Source: Shimia isoporae (GTDB taxonomy: Bacteria; Pseudomonadota; Alphaproteobacteria; Rhodobacterales; Rhodobacteraceae). From it: a stretch of DNA of 64,000 nt. Every line of letters starts with the position of its first letter. The stretch's first letter is position 1. The notes under the pieces were generated by a model. That model did not search any database and had not been told where the DNA came from. It worked only from the letters and a program-made list of their open reading frames with translations. Both the position numbers and the translations under genes were made by a program. The stretch lies in assembly GCF_004346865.1 (NCBI RefSeq), contig NZ_SMGR01000001.1, forward strand, positions 1,922,001-1,986,000. The letters run 5' to 3'. Of this stretch, positions 1-7,693 are shown one piece after another.

Positions 1-190
1 AGTCGATGCAGAGTTTCACGCCGGGTCTGGCCAACCGCCGCGCCTCAGGTATTTCCTCTTCGCATTCCGCGCAGAACCGCAAGCTTTCGCCCACAGGCTG
101 TTGCTGCGCCTTCATGCGGGCCAATTCATCGCTGATGCTGGCTTCAATCTGTTCGCTTACCGCGCCATCGCGCGCCCAACCGCCTGCCAT
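1..190 (-). CDS. DksA/TraR-family zinc-finger protein (partial, 3' end outside window)
   Basis: The minus strand reads from an ATG at 190 off the left edge, giving the first 63 residues. The start is MAGGWARDGAVSEQIEASI, followed by a FCAEC cysteine pair and then LARPGVKLCID, where a second cysteine pair should begin just outside the window. This layout (polar N-terminal helix, CxxC, IPEARR, then PGVxLCxxC) is typical of the short YbiI/TraR-like C4 zinc-finger proteins related to DksA, which are small proteins of largely unknown role thought to act at RNA polymerase. A strong Shine-Dalgarno (GGAGGAGAA) lies 3-11 bases upstream of the ATG. The second half of the zinc site cannot be checked here. 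Confidence 0.8.
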   Translation of the reverse strand, partial: MAGGWARDGAVSEQIEASISDELARMKAQQQPVGESLRFCAECEEEIPEARRLARPGVKLCID

Positions 191-328
191 TGTTCTCCTC
201 CGCCGGACAGAGCAACAGCTTAACCGCCCTGCCCCGTGGAACACAACGGCCCAAGCGTTTCCCTTGATTTCGCAGCACGGCAGCCTACCGTGCGACTCAA
301 CCAAAACGCGACCAAAATGGGGGAATTC

Positions 329-1501
329 ATGCGTACATTCGGGAAATGGCTGGGGCGGTTGTTGCTCATGGTGGTTCTGGCGGTTGCGGGTTTTTTTGTG
401 ATTGCACCGGGATTTGTAGAAAAATCACGTAATGTTGTGGCCGAACACTCCCCTTTCGATATCAGCCCTGACGCGCAGACGCTGCACGACAGTCTGGTCA
501 TCGGCGATTGGCACGCTGACACGCTATTGTGGAAGCGCGACCCTCTAAAGCGGGCAGATCGCGGGCATGTGGACGTGCCCCGAATGCAAGAAGGCAACGT
601 CGCTTTGCAGGTTTTTGCGGCTGTCACCAAATCGCCTGCCGGACAGAACTACGAAGAAAACTCCGCAGACGCGCAGGACAACATCACTCTGTTGGCCATC
701 GGGCAACTCTGGCCCGTGGCAACATGGGATTCACTGTATGAACGCGCACGGTATCAGGCCGAACGTCTTCACAAGGCCGCCAATAATTCCGATGGCCAGT
801 TACGGGTGATTACCAGCAAGGCAGATCTGGATCAGCTTTTGGCGGACCGCGCGGCTGGCCAAAGGGTATCCGGGGGCTTGCTCGGCATTGAAGGCGCACA
901 CGCGCTGGAGGGAAACTTTGACAATCTGCAGGGACTGGAGGACGTCGGATATCGCGTGATCGGGCTTCACCATTTCTTCGACAATGAACTGGGCGGCTCC
1001 CTGCACGGGATTGGCGATCAGGGGCTCACCGATTTCGGCCGCGCAGTGGTCACGGCCATTCAGGATCGGAACCTTGTATTGGATCTTGCGCATTCCAGTC
1101 CTCAGGTCGCGCGCGACGTACTTGGGATGACCGACATGCCACTGGTTGTCAGCCACACGGGGATCTATTCCAACTGCCCTGTGGTGCGTAACTTTCAGGA
1201 TGACCTGATGCGTGAAATCGCTGCGACCGGTGGGGTCGTTGGCATTGGTTATTGGGCGGATGTAACCTGCGACGACAGCCCCGAAGGCGTCGCAAAGACC
1301 ATCCGCGCCGCGATTGATCTACTTGGGGAAGATCACGTGTCTTTGGGGTCGGATTTTGACGGATCCGTGCCGACTGTGTTTGACACGTCAGAGCTGGCCG
1401 CAGTGACGCAGGCGCTCATCGCCGAGGACCTGACAGACGCACAAATCAGGAAAGTCATGGGCGAGAACATGGTGCGCGTGCTTCGTGAACGGCTGCCATA
1501 G
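329..1501 (+). CDS. membrane dipeptidase, peptidase family M19
   Basis: This encodes a metal-dependent dipeptidase of the renal-dipeptidase (M19) family, about 390 residues. An N-terminal hydrophobic segment (about residues 8-27) suggests export or membrane anchoring. The binuclear-metal motifs are all visible: WHADTL (His62, Asp64), GIEGAHAL with the bridging Glu, DLAHSS, VVSHTG and LGSDFDG with the catalytic Asp. The start at 329 was chosen because GGGGGA sits about five bases upstream and the signal-anchor then begins directly; in-frame ATGs at 236 and 317 are alternatives. The gene stands alone and converges on the following minus-strand pair. Substrate is not predictable from sequence; the family cleaves dipeptides, including some with D-residues. 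Confidence 0.9.
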   Translation: MRTFGKWLGRLLLMVVLAVAGFFVIAPGFVEKSRNVVAEHSPFDISPDAQTLHDSLVIGDWHADTLLWKRDPLKRADRGHVDVPRMQEGNVALQVFAAVTKSPAGQNYEENSADAQDNITLLAIGQLWPVATWDSLYERARYQAERLHKAANNSDGQLRVITSKADLDQLLADRAAGQRVSGGLLGIEGAHALEGNFDNLQGLEDVGYRVIGLHHFFDNELGGSLHGIGDQGLTDFGRAVVTAIQDRNLVLDLAHSSPQVARDVLGMTDMPLVVSHTGIYSNCPVVRNFQDDLMREIAATGGVVGIGYWADVTCDDSPEGVAKTIRAAIDLLGEDHVSLGSDFDGSVPTVFDTSELAAVTQALIAEDLTDAQIRKVMGENMVRVLRERLP

Positions 1502-1518
1502 GCCGAAAGAGGTTGCGG

Positions 1519-2481
1519 TTATACCGCTGCAAACACCTGATCCATCATCGCCTGCGTGCCGCGGGCATCCTCAAGCGTCCAGTCGTAGGGCGCACCCTCC
1601 TTCAGTGAGCGGCCAAAGGCTTCTACTTGCAGGACGTATTGGTTGACGCGCGGGAAGCGTTCGATCGTGACCGATTGATCCGGTCGGCTGATGTGGATTT
1701 CGGCCTGATCGAAAATACCGGCATTGAACGGACAGGTGAGCGACATCACCGCCTGTTCACCGTGGAAATGCACCTCTTGTCGCGGAGCCATGCGGATCGA
1801 CGTAAAGGCCTGATATGAAAAGCCTTCAAAGGCAAATCCCATGTCGGCAAAAAGATCGATCCCCTGATCCATCTCGGCCCGCGCATAGTCCAGCCGAAGA
1901 GGCTCCTGACCGGTTGCAAACCGGGCTGCGCCCATCACGTAAACACCAATGTCGCGCAAGCCTCCGCCGCCCGCCTGCGCCTGATTGCGAATGTTGCCCA
2001 TGTCATCGTTAAAAAACGAGAAGGCTGCGTTCACATGACGGAGTTCGCCGATCGCGCCTTCCTTCAGGAGCGCCTGCGCACGCTGCCACTGAGGGTGGTG
2101 TACGATCATGTAAGCCTCGGCACAAAGCAGTCCACTGGCATCGCGCGCCGCAATAAGCCGGTCAATCTCTGCCGTATTCATCCCGACCGGCTTTTCACAA
2201 AGAACCGCCTTGCCTGCTTCAAGAGCCTTGATCGACCACTCAACGTGCAGATGGTTGGGCAACGGAATGTAGATCGCATCAATGTCGGGATCAGACAGCA
2301 GATCCTCATAGTTTTCGTGCACACGCATTCCTGGCGCGAAGGCCTGAAAAGGCGCGGCTTTGGCCGCGCTGGAAGTCCCTAGTGCCACCAATTCTGCCCC
2401 TTTGGCGGCGTGGATCGCTGGCCCCATCTTATCCAGCGCAAAGTTGGAGGCGCCCAAAATGCCCCATTTGACAATGCTCAT
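1519..2481 (-). CDS. Gfo/Idh/MocA-family NAD(P)-dependent oxidoreductase
   Basis: The 320-residue protein has the Rossmann start VKWGILGASNFA (about residues 4-15) and the family signature CEKPVGMN (about 95-102), whose lysine is the catalytic residue in Gfo/Idh/MocA enzymes, followed by the usual C-terminal substrate-binding sheet domain. Members oxidise or reduce hydroxyls of sugars and inositols with NAD(P). The ATG at 2481 has an AGGAGG Shine-Dalgarno overlapping the end of the upstream gene, and the gap to that gene is only 10 bases, so the two are almost certainly cotranscribed. The partner is a KpsS-like glycan protein, which suggests the substrate is a nucleotide sugar or a surface-glycan precursor; that part is inference. 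Confidence 0.85.
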   Translation of the reverse strand: MSIVKWGILGASNFALDKMGPAIHAAKGAELVALGTSSAAKAAPFQAFAPGMRVHENYEDLLSDPDIDAIYIPLPNHLHVEWSIKALEAGKAVLCEKPVGMNTAEIDRLIAARDASGLLCAEAYMIVHHPQWQRAQALLKEGAIGELRHVNAAFSFFNDDMGNIRNQAQAGGGGLRDIGVYVMGAARFATGQEPLRLDYARAEMDQGIDLFADMGFAFEGFSYQAFTSIRMAPRQEVHFHGEQAVMSLTCPFNAGIFDQAEIHISRPDQSVTIERFPRVNQYVLQVEAFGRSLKEGAPYDWTLEDARGTQAMMDQVFAAV

Positions 2482-2491
2482 GAGGAGCCTC

Positions 2492-3466
2492 CTATTCCGC
2501 GGCCAGCTTTTTGCCGGACGCTTTCACATCATAGCCTTGAGCCGCCATACGACGTACGACCTGTCGCGCGAGCACCTTGTCGCGGCGGCTTGCGTCCAGA
2601 CACTGAAGACCAAAATACCAATAGAGATACTTCGCATAAACGCGACCGCGGGGTTCCTGCTCGAGCAAAACCTCGAGCATCTCCGGTGTTTTTGCCACAT
2701 CTGCGACGTGATGGAAGTCGGCCTGTCCGCATAGGATCACCGGTTTCCGGTGCATATAGGCTTCGATCCCCACTGCCGAGTTGATCGTGACAACTCTCTG
2801 ACATTGCGCGATGATATCGTGAATATTCCCAGTGACCACGTGCAGGTCGGGGTTGATCTTCTGCATCTCGTCAAGACGCGCGCCCATCATTGGATCGTGG
2901 TCCTTGGGATGTGGCTTGACCACAACCGAGCCTTCCCAGTTTTTGAGCACTGTCTCCAGCATGGTCCAGCGGTCCATGTAGCATGTCTCCTCGACGCCGC
3001 GATGCTCCTCACTTTGGAAAAACACTGCAATCGAGTCATCGGGAATGGTTGTATGTTCTTCGGGCTGGGCATACCGCGACGTGCGTTGATCCATCAGCCG
3101 CCGCCGCAACTTGCCAAAGAACTTGCGGGCTTTTTCGTCATCCACCTGCCCCGCCAGAAAACGTTTGTCGGCAATCGAGGACTGCGCACGTATCCCCATA
3201 GGGTCGACATTCCAGAACGGATATACGTAGGCAATGCCCGCGTTCATCGCGCGTTCATGTTGCACCTGACCGTGGTTATAGATGTGGAACCAGTCGTCTT
3301 CCGCGACACGCTCTTGGGCCGCATCTCGATTTATGGCCTCCATGCGCCACGCCACGCCGATTTCGTCAAATCCCGCTGTGAGTTTTCTGTAAAACGGCAG
3401 CACAGCATCGCTGTCCGGAGACAGCCAATCCTCGGGCACGTGCAGGACAACTCCGCGCTCAGCCAT
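2492..3466 (-). CDS. KpsS-like capsular polysaccharide biosynthesis protein
   Basis: The 324-residue soluble protein resembles the Capsule_synth (KpsS/KpsC) family. The C-terminal half carries VVVKPHPKDHD (about residue 175) and TINSAVGIEAYMHRKPVI (about 228-245), the pair of motifs (HP, then NSxxGxEAxxxxKPV) seen in bacterial Kdo-transferase-like glycosyltransferases. No membrane segment or signal peptide is seen, so it should act in the cytoplasm. It lies directly downstream of the rpoH terminator and is followed after 10 bases by a Gfo/Idh oxidoreductase. No acceptor or donor can be named. Two further KpsS/KpsC-like proteins lie at 46.5-51 kb, but this one is shorter and clearly divergent from both. 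Confidence 0.65.
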   Translation of the reverse strand: MAERGVVLHVPEDWLSPDSDAVLPFYRKLTAGFDEIGVAWRMEAINRDAAQERVAEDDWFHIYNHGQVQHERAMNAGIAYVYPFWNVDPMGIRAQSSIADKRFLAGQVDDEKARKFFGKLRRRLMDQRTSRYAQPEEHTTIPDDSIAVFFQSEEHRGVEETCYMDRWTMLETVLKNWEGSVVVKPHPKDHDPMMGARLDEMQKINPDLHVVTGNIHDIIAQCQRVVTINSAVGIEAYMHRKPVILCGQADFHHVADVAKTPEMLEVLLEQEPRGRVYAKYLYWYFGLQCLDASRRDKVLARQVVRRMAAQGYDVKASGKKLAAE

Positions 3467-3478
3467 TGATTCTGCTCA

Positions 3479-3510
3479 TAAAAAAGCCTCTCCCGTTCGC
3501 ACGGAAGAGG
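3479..3510 (-). terminator. rho-independent terminator of rpoH
   Basis: Read on the minus strand, a 10-bp stem (one T-G wobble) with a GCGA tetraloop is followed by C and six T residues. It lies about 40 bases after the rpoH stop codon and just before the start of the KpsS-like gene, so it separates the two transcripts. Confidence 0.85.
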
Positions 3511-3547
3511 TTAATATGTTTAGCTTGGCTCGCCAAGAGCTTGTGCG

Positions 3548-4444
3548 TCAATGAGACGCCATCATGCCCTTGGATGCTGCCAATTCGCGCATCCGCTTCT
3601 GCAATTTTTCAAACGCCCGTACTTCGATCTGACGAATGCGTTCGCGGCTGACGTCATATTGCCCGCTCAGGTCTTCGAGCGTCACAACCTGATCCGCCAG
3701 ACGGCGCTGCGTGAGGATGTCCTTTTCGCGGTCGTTGAGCACGTCCATCGCCTCGGCCAGCAATTCGCGGCGCGCCTCAAGTTCGTTGCGGGCCTCATAG
3801 TCGCCAGCCTGATCGGCGTCTTCATCCTCAAGCCAGTCCTGCCACTCCATCGTGCCTTCGGACTCGGTGCCGACCTGTGCGTTCAGCGAGGCATCCCCAC
3901 CGGACATGCGGCGGTTCATTGAGACCACCTCTTCCTCGGTCACACCAAGGTCGTTGGCGATGCGCGCCACGTTTTCAGGACGTAGGTCCCCCTCTTCCAG
4001 CGCGCCAATGCGGGCCTTGGCCTTGCGCAGGTTGAAGAACAGCTTCTTCTGCGCCGATGTGGTGCCAAGCTTCACCATCGACCAGCTGCGTAGGACGTAT
4101 TCCTGAATGCTCGCCCGGATCCACCACATCGCGTAGGTCGCCAGTCGGAAGCCTTTTTCAGGGTCAAACCGTTTCACGGCCTGCATCAAACCGACGTTGG
4201 CTTCTGAGATCACTTCCGCCTGCGGCAGGCCATAGCCGCGATACCCCATCGCGATCTTCGCTGCGAGTCGCAAGTGGGATGTCACCATTTTATGAGCGGC
4301 TTCAGCGTCTTGCTCCTCCACCCAACGTTTGGCGAGCATGTACTCTTCTTCCGGCTCCAATAGGGGGAACTTACGGATCTCCTGCAGATAGCGGTTCAGA
4401 CCGCCTTCCGGTGTCGGTGCAGGCAAATTTGCATAATTGGCCAT
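3548..4444 (-). CDS. rpoH: RNA polymerase heat-shock sigma factor RpoH (sigma-32)
   Basis: This 298-residue sigma-70-family protein has region 1.2/2 (GGLNRYLQEIRKFPLL; LRLAAKIAMGYRGYGL), the core-binding and -10 recognition segment FDPEKGFRLATYAMWWIRA, the RpoH box QKKLFFNLRK that distinguishes heat-shock sigmas, and region 4.2 [17 protein letters not shown]. Length is normal. It directs RNA polymerase to heat-shock promoters. Alphaproteobacteria often carry two RpoH paralogues, and which one this is cannot be decided here. An inverted repeat lies in the leader, and a strong terminator follows the gene. Confidence 0.97.
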   Translation of the reverse strand: MANYANLPAPTPEGGLNRYLQEIRKFPLLEPEEEYMLAKRWVEEQDAEAAHKMVTSHLRLAAKIAMGYRGYGLPQAEVISEANVGLMQAVKRFDPEKGFRLATYAMWWIRASIQEYVLRSWSMVKLGTTSAQKKLFFNLRKAKARIGALEEGDLRPENVARIANDLGVTEEEVVSMNRRMSGGDASLNAQVGTESEGTMEWQDWLEDEDADQAGDYEARNELEARRELLAEAMDVLNDREKDILTQRRLADQVVTLEDLSGQYDVSRERIRQIEVRAFEKLQKRMRELAASKGMMASH

Positions 4445-4474
4445 GATTGTGCTCCCTCCGTCTTCAATGTTTAT

Positions 4475-4507
4475 CTCGTTAACATGGATTTAGTGAGCGC
4501 TAACGAG
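4475..4507. promoter_or_regulatory. inverted repeat in the rpoH leader
   Basis: CTCGTTA and TAACGAG form perfect 7-base arms around a 19-base spacer, 31 bases upstream of the rpoH ATG. It could be an operator or a leader hairpin. Function is not established from the sequence. Confidence 0.35.
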
Positions 4508-4614
4508 CTTTCAATGCCCCCGAAGGCAATTTCTCTTCAAAACGTTAAGATTTTTTCTGCGCGCGCACCATAGGCAACTCTGCGCATTCACGCGCATGTG
4601 CTGTTTGTTGCCGG

Positions 4615-5649
4615 TTATCCGGATTTGCTGCCCAGCGCGGCAATCAGCGCAGCCATGTCGGCAGGAATTTCGGCCTCAAACCGCAGCATTTCGCCGCTGA
4701 GAGGATGCTCGAACCCCAAAACTGCAGCGTGAAGCGCCTGACGCGGGAAGGTTTTCGCGGCTTCGATTCCGGCTGCGCCAATGGCTTTTTCGGCAAGCTT
4801 CCGGCGGCCGCCATATACCGGGTCGCCGACCAGCCCATGCCCGGCATGCGCCATATGCACACGAATCTGGTGGGTGCGACCGGTTTCCAACCAGCATTCC
4901 ACCATGGCTGCCACAGCCGGTGAGCCAAACGGCTCGACGATGCGCACCCGTGTCACCGCGTGACGCCCGCCCTCAAACAAGACTGCCTGTTTTTGACGAT
5001 CGGTTTTGTGGCGCGCCAGATGGGTCGTGATCTTCATAATGTTTCCGGGTTCGAAGTTCACACCGCGCACCCCGCGCAATCGCGGGTCGTTGGCATCAGG
5101 CACACCATAACAGACCGCGCGGTAGTACCGTTCGACGGTGTGCGCGGCAAACTGATCAGCCAAACCCTGGTGGGCCGCGTCGGACTTGGCGACGACCAGC
5201 AAACCGCTGGTTTCCTTGTCGATGCGATGCACGATGCCGGGGCGCTTCATGCCACCAACACCCGAAAGCGTATCTCCGCAATGATGCAGCAGCGCGTTGA
5301 CCAAGGTGCCATTTGGTGTGCCGGGCGCCGGATGTACGACCATGCCCGCAGGCTTGTTGATCACGATCAGATCGTCGTCTTCCCAGATCACGTCCAGCGG
5401 AATGTCTTCCGGTCCTATGTGGCTCTCTTCAGCCTGAGGCACAGCAATCTCTACTGCTTCGCCACCAGATACTTTGGCTTTGGGGTCAGACACGACGATA
5501 CCGTCAACTTTTACCGCGCCTTCTGCCAGCAATTTGGCCAAACGGGTTCGGGACAGGCTCGCCTCTACTGGCACATTCAGCGAAAGCGCCTTATCAAGGC
5601 GCTTGGGCGGGTTTTCCGCGATCACGAAAGTAACAAGGGCTTCAGCCAT
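4615..5649 (-). CDS. ribosomal large-subunit pseudouridine synthase RluD-type
   Basis: The 344-residue protein has an N-terminal S4 RNA-binding domain (RLDKALSLN... SRTRLAKLLAEGAVKVDG, about residues 16-50) and the RluA-type pseudouridine synthase domain with the catalytic motif HRIDKETSGLLVVAKS (catalytic Asp) and the later GRTHQIRVHMAHAGHGLVGDPVYG. RluC/D enzymes isomerise specific uridines of 23S rRNA; RluD modifies helix 69. An in-frame extension to 5844 exists, but the start at 5649 was preferred because the S4 domain begins there and a GGAG lies eight bases upstream. That ATG overlaps the oppositely oriented ATG of the next gene, giving a head-to-head pair sharing the tetranucleotide CATG. 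Confidence 0.93.
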   Translation of the reverse strand: MAEALVTFVIAENPPKRLDKALSLNVPVEASLSRTRLAKLLAEGAVKVDGIVVSDPKAKVSGGEAVEIAVPQAEESHIGPEDIPLDVIWEDDDLIVINKPAGMVVHPAPGTPNGTLVNALLHHCGDTLSGVGGMKRPGIVHRIDKETSGLLVVAKSDAAHQGLADQFAAHTVERYYRAVCYGVPDANDPRLRGVRGVNFEPGNIMKITTHLARHKTDRQKQAVLFEGGRHAVTRVRIVEPFGSPAVAAMVECWLETGRTHQIRVHMAHAGHGLVGDPVYGGRRKLAEKAIGAAGIEAAKTFPRQALHAAVLGFEHPLSGEMLRFEAEIPADMAALIAALGSKSG

Positions 5650-5944
5650 GACAGATGCTCCGGACCCGATCGAGCCAGCCAACCTTCGGTTTCTGAGGCT
5701 GCTTGTCACAGGATTGACGACGGTAATGATTGTCGGGCTTGTAACGGTGGTTGCACTGATTGTCATGCGCTTCCGTGACGATGGCCCGATCCTGCCCGAA
5801 GAGATCACTTTGCCTGAGGGCGTCACCGTACAGGCCGTGACCACCGGCGACGGATGGTATGCGCTTGTGACCGATGACGGTCGTATCCTGATCTATGACC
5901 GCATCACCGGCGCCCTGCGGCAGGAAGTCATCCTGGGTCAGTGA
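5648..5944 (+). CDS. DUF6476-type small membrane protein
   Basis: This 98-residue protein has a short acidic N-terminus, one transmembrane helix (about residues 15-40, LRFLRLLVTGLTTVMIVGLV onward) and a C-terminal domain of about 55 residues ending DGRILIYDRITGALRQEVIL. This is the pattern of the Rhodobacteraceae DUF6476 family; the family name is from memory. No function is known. Its start codon overlaps that of rluD on the other strand, with its own AGGG eight bases upstream, so the two genes diverge from within each other's coding region. It converges with the cyclase gene at 5960. Confidence 0.8.
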   Translation: MTDAPDPIEPANLRFLRLLVTGLTTVMIVGLVTVVALIVMRFRDDGPILPEEITLPEGVTVQAVTTGDGWYALVTDDGRILIYDRITGALRQEVILGQ

Positions 5945-5959
5945 TCTACACGACCATTT

Positions 5960-7693
5960 TCACTGCGCTGGTTCTGACTCCCGTGCTTCGTTAAAGCTCG
6001 CGCGGTAAACCGGAACGGGGTCAGTATACCCTTTCAGCATGACTGCGGGCTGCGCTTCCATGTCGAGGTCGATATCAACCACTTCGCTGGTCTCCTTGTC
6101 GACCAGAACTTCCCACGGCCCTGCTTTGGAGCAAAGCCTCGCTGCAAGGTTTACGGTGGAGCCCAGCACCGTAAAATCCATTCGTTCTCTTGCGCCCATC
6201 GCGCCGAGTACAACGGCACCAGAGGCAATGCCAACGCCGACCGCAAGCTCCCGTCCAGTCTGCGCGCCAAAGCTCTCTGCCAGGGCTTCCTTGATTTCCA
6301 CACCACAACGCACCGCTCGGTCTTCCTTGTCCTCGCCGACAAACATCGCCATCAACTCATCGCCCACAAACTTGTCGATGTCGCCGCCATGGCGTTCGAC
6401 GATGGCTGACTGGATTTCGAAATAGCGGTTCAGGACCTCGATCACCTCCTCGGGCGTTACGGTTTCAGAAAAGGCAGTGTAGCCGCGAATGTCGGAAAAC
6501 AGCATCGTGACATCCCGCCGTTCCCCGCCGCGCTTCATCCCTTCCCCCTCGCGGGCCTGAATGGCGCTGACCGTTTCCTGACTGACGAACTTCATCAATT
6601 CCATACGCTCGCTCAACTGACCTGCCATGACATTAATTCGTCCGGCCAAATCGCCGATTTCGTCACGGCTACGCACCTTTTCCACCCGAGCGCCAAAATC
6701 ACCTTCGCCAATGGCGTCGGCCACACGACCAATTTTCAGGATCGGCCCCGTCAGGCGTTTGGAAAAAATCAGGGCTGCAACGGATGCCGCAGCAAAGCCC
6801 AGCGCCCCTACCATGATGATGCGCCGCATCATTTCCGCAATCACTGCATAGGCGCTCTCTTCACTCAGCTCGGTGATCACCGCCCAGGGAAACCAGTCCG
6901 GAAAGGCATAGGCGCCAAGCATCGCGCTGCCGTCGGGTCTGGTGTAGGCCTGCAACGCATCCGCGCGCGCGCCTGCAACAATCAATGGCATCGCGGAAGC
7001 CACGATCGCCCGTTCGTTCATCACTTCGGGATCATCAACAAGCGCAGTCCGTCCGGCGTGATCAACAATCGTAATGTCTCCGCGCTGGTTAAACGGATGC
7101 CGGGACACGGTGCGTCGCAACGTTCCAAGATTGATCCGCGCCGCCAAGGTCAAAGAACGGCCCGCAATCTGGCTTTCCATCGGAAGGGCAAGCGTCGCCA
7201 GCCAGTCACCGGTTTCCGGCAATTGGCTAATCAAAGGACGACCGAACTGTCCCGTTCCCTTGATATTGGCAATCAGATCGGGTGACGCCGCGAGTGTTGC
7301 CACAGGATCTAGTCCGGCAGACGTGAGTGCCTCGCTAAAGCTCTGATCGCTGACCAGAACTGGAATGTCCGAACCCTCGACGCTCAATTGCAGGGCCACC
7401 ACATCCTCAAGCTGCTCCATACCCTGTGTCAGCAGGGAGACTTTTTGCGCAACGTCCAGGTCGGGATTGTCCACGCCGGAGCGGATCACCATCAACGGCG
7501 CCAACCATCGCCCCTGATACATACTGTCGAACTCGCTACGCACCTGTGCGGCCACGCCGGTCAGGTCCTCGTTTACAGCGCTCTTCAGTTCATCCCGCGC
7601 GATCCGCACAAGGTTGTCACCGACCAGTGCCAACGGCACCACCGCGACCAGCGCAGCGAAAAGAAAGAATTTGAGCGGTAGAGGGAAACGCAT
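5960..7693 (-). CDS. membrane-bound class III adenylate/guanylate cyclase with periplasmic sensor and HAMP domain
   Basis: The 577-residue protein starts with a transmembrane helix (about residues 7-24). A periplasmic region of about 260 residues follows that looks like a dCache-type sensor, then a second helix (RIIMVGALGFAAASVAALIF), a HAMP domain (KRLTGPILKIGRVADAIGEG) and a class III cyclase domain. Both metal-binding aspartates are visible, in TMLFSDIRGYTAFSE and in DKFVGDELMAMF, as is the dimer-interface segment VLGSTVNLAARLCSKAG. The expected reaction is ATP to cAMP, or GTP to cGMP. The ATG at 7693 overlaps the TGA of the PKD gene by one base, so it is translationally coupled as the third gene of the FecR-PKD-cyclase operon. 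Confidence 0.9.
   Translation of the reverse strand: MRFPLPLKFFLFAALVAVVPLALVGDNLVRIARDELKSAVNEDLTGVAAQVRSEFDSMYQGRWLAPLMVIRSGVDNPDLDVAQKVSLLTQGMEQLEDVVALQLSVEGSDIPVLVSDQSFSEALTSAGLDPVATLAASPDLIANIKGTGQFGRPLISQLPETGDWLATLALPMESQIAGRSLTLAARINLGTLRRTVSRHPFNQRGDITIVDHAGRTALVDDPEVMNERAIVASAMPLIVAGARADALQAYTRPDGSAMLGAYAFPDWFPWAVITELSEESAYAVIAEMMRRIIMVGALGFAAASVAALIFSKRLTGPILKIGRVADAIGEGDFGARVEKVRSRDEIGDLAGRINVMAGQLSERMELMKFVSQETVSAIQAREGEGMKRGGERRDVTMLFSDIRGYTAFSETVTPEEVIEVLNRYFEIQSAIVERHGGDIDKFVGDELMAMFVGEDKEDRAVRCGVEIKEALAESFGAQTGRELAVGVGIASGAVVLGAMGARERMDFTVLGSTVNLAARLCSKAGPWEVLVDKETSEVVDIDLDMEAQPAVMLKGYTDPVPVYRASFNEARESEPAQ

Noticed and set aside
4960-5778. 272-codon plus-strand frame opposite rluD
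   Set aside because: The minus strand encodes a clear pseudouridine synthase with catalytic motif. The antisense frame has no recognisable protein features.
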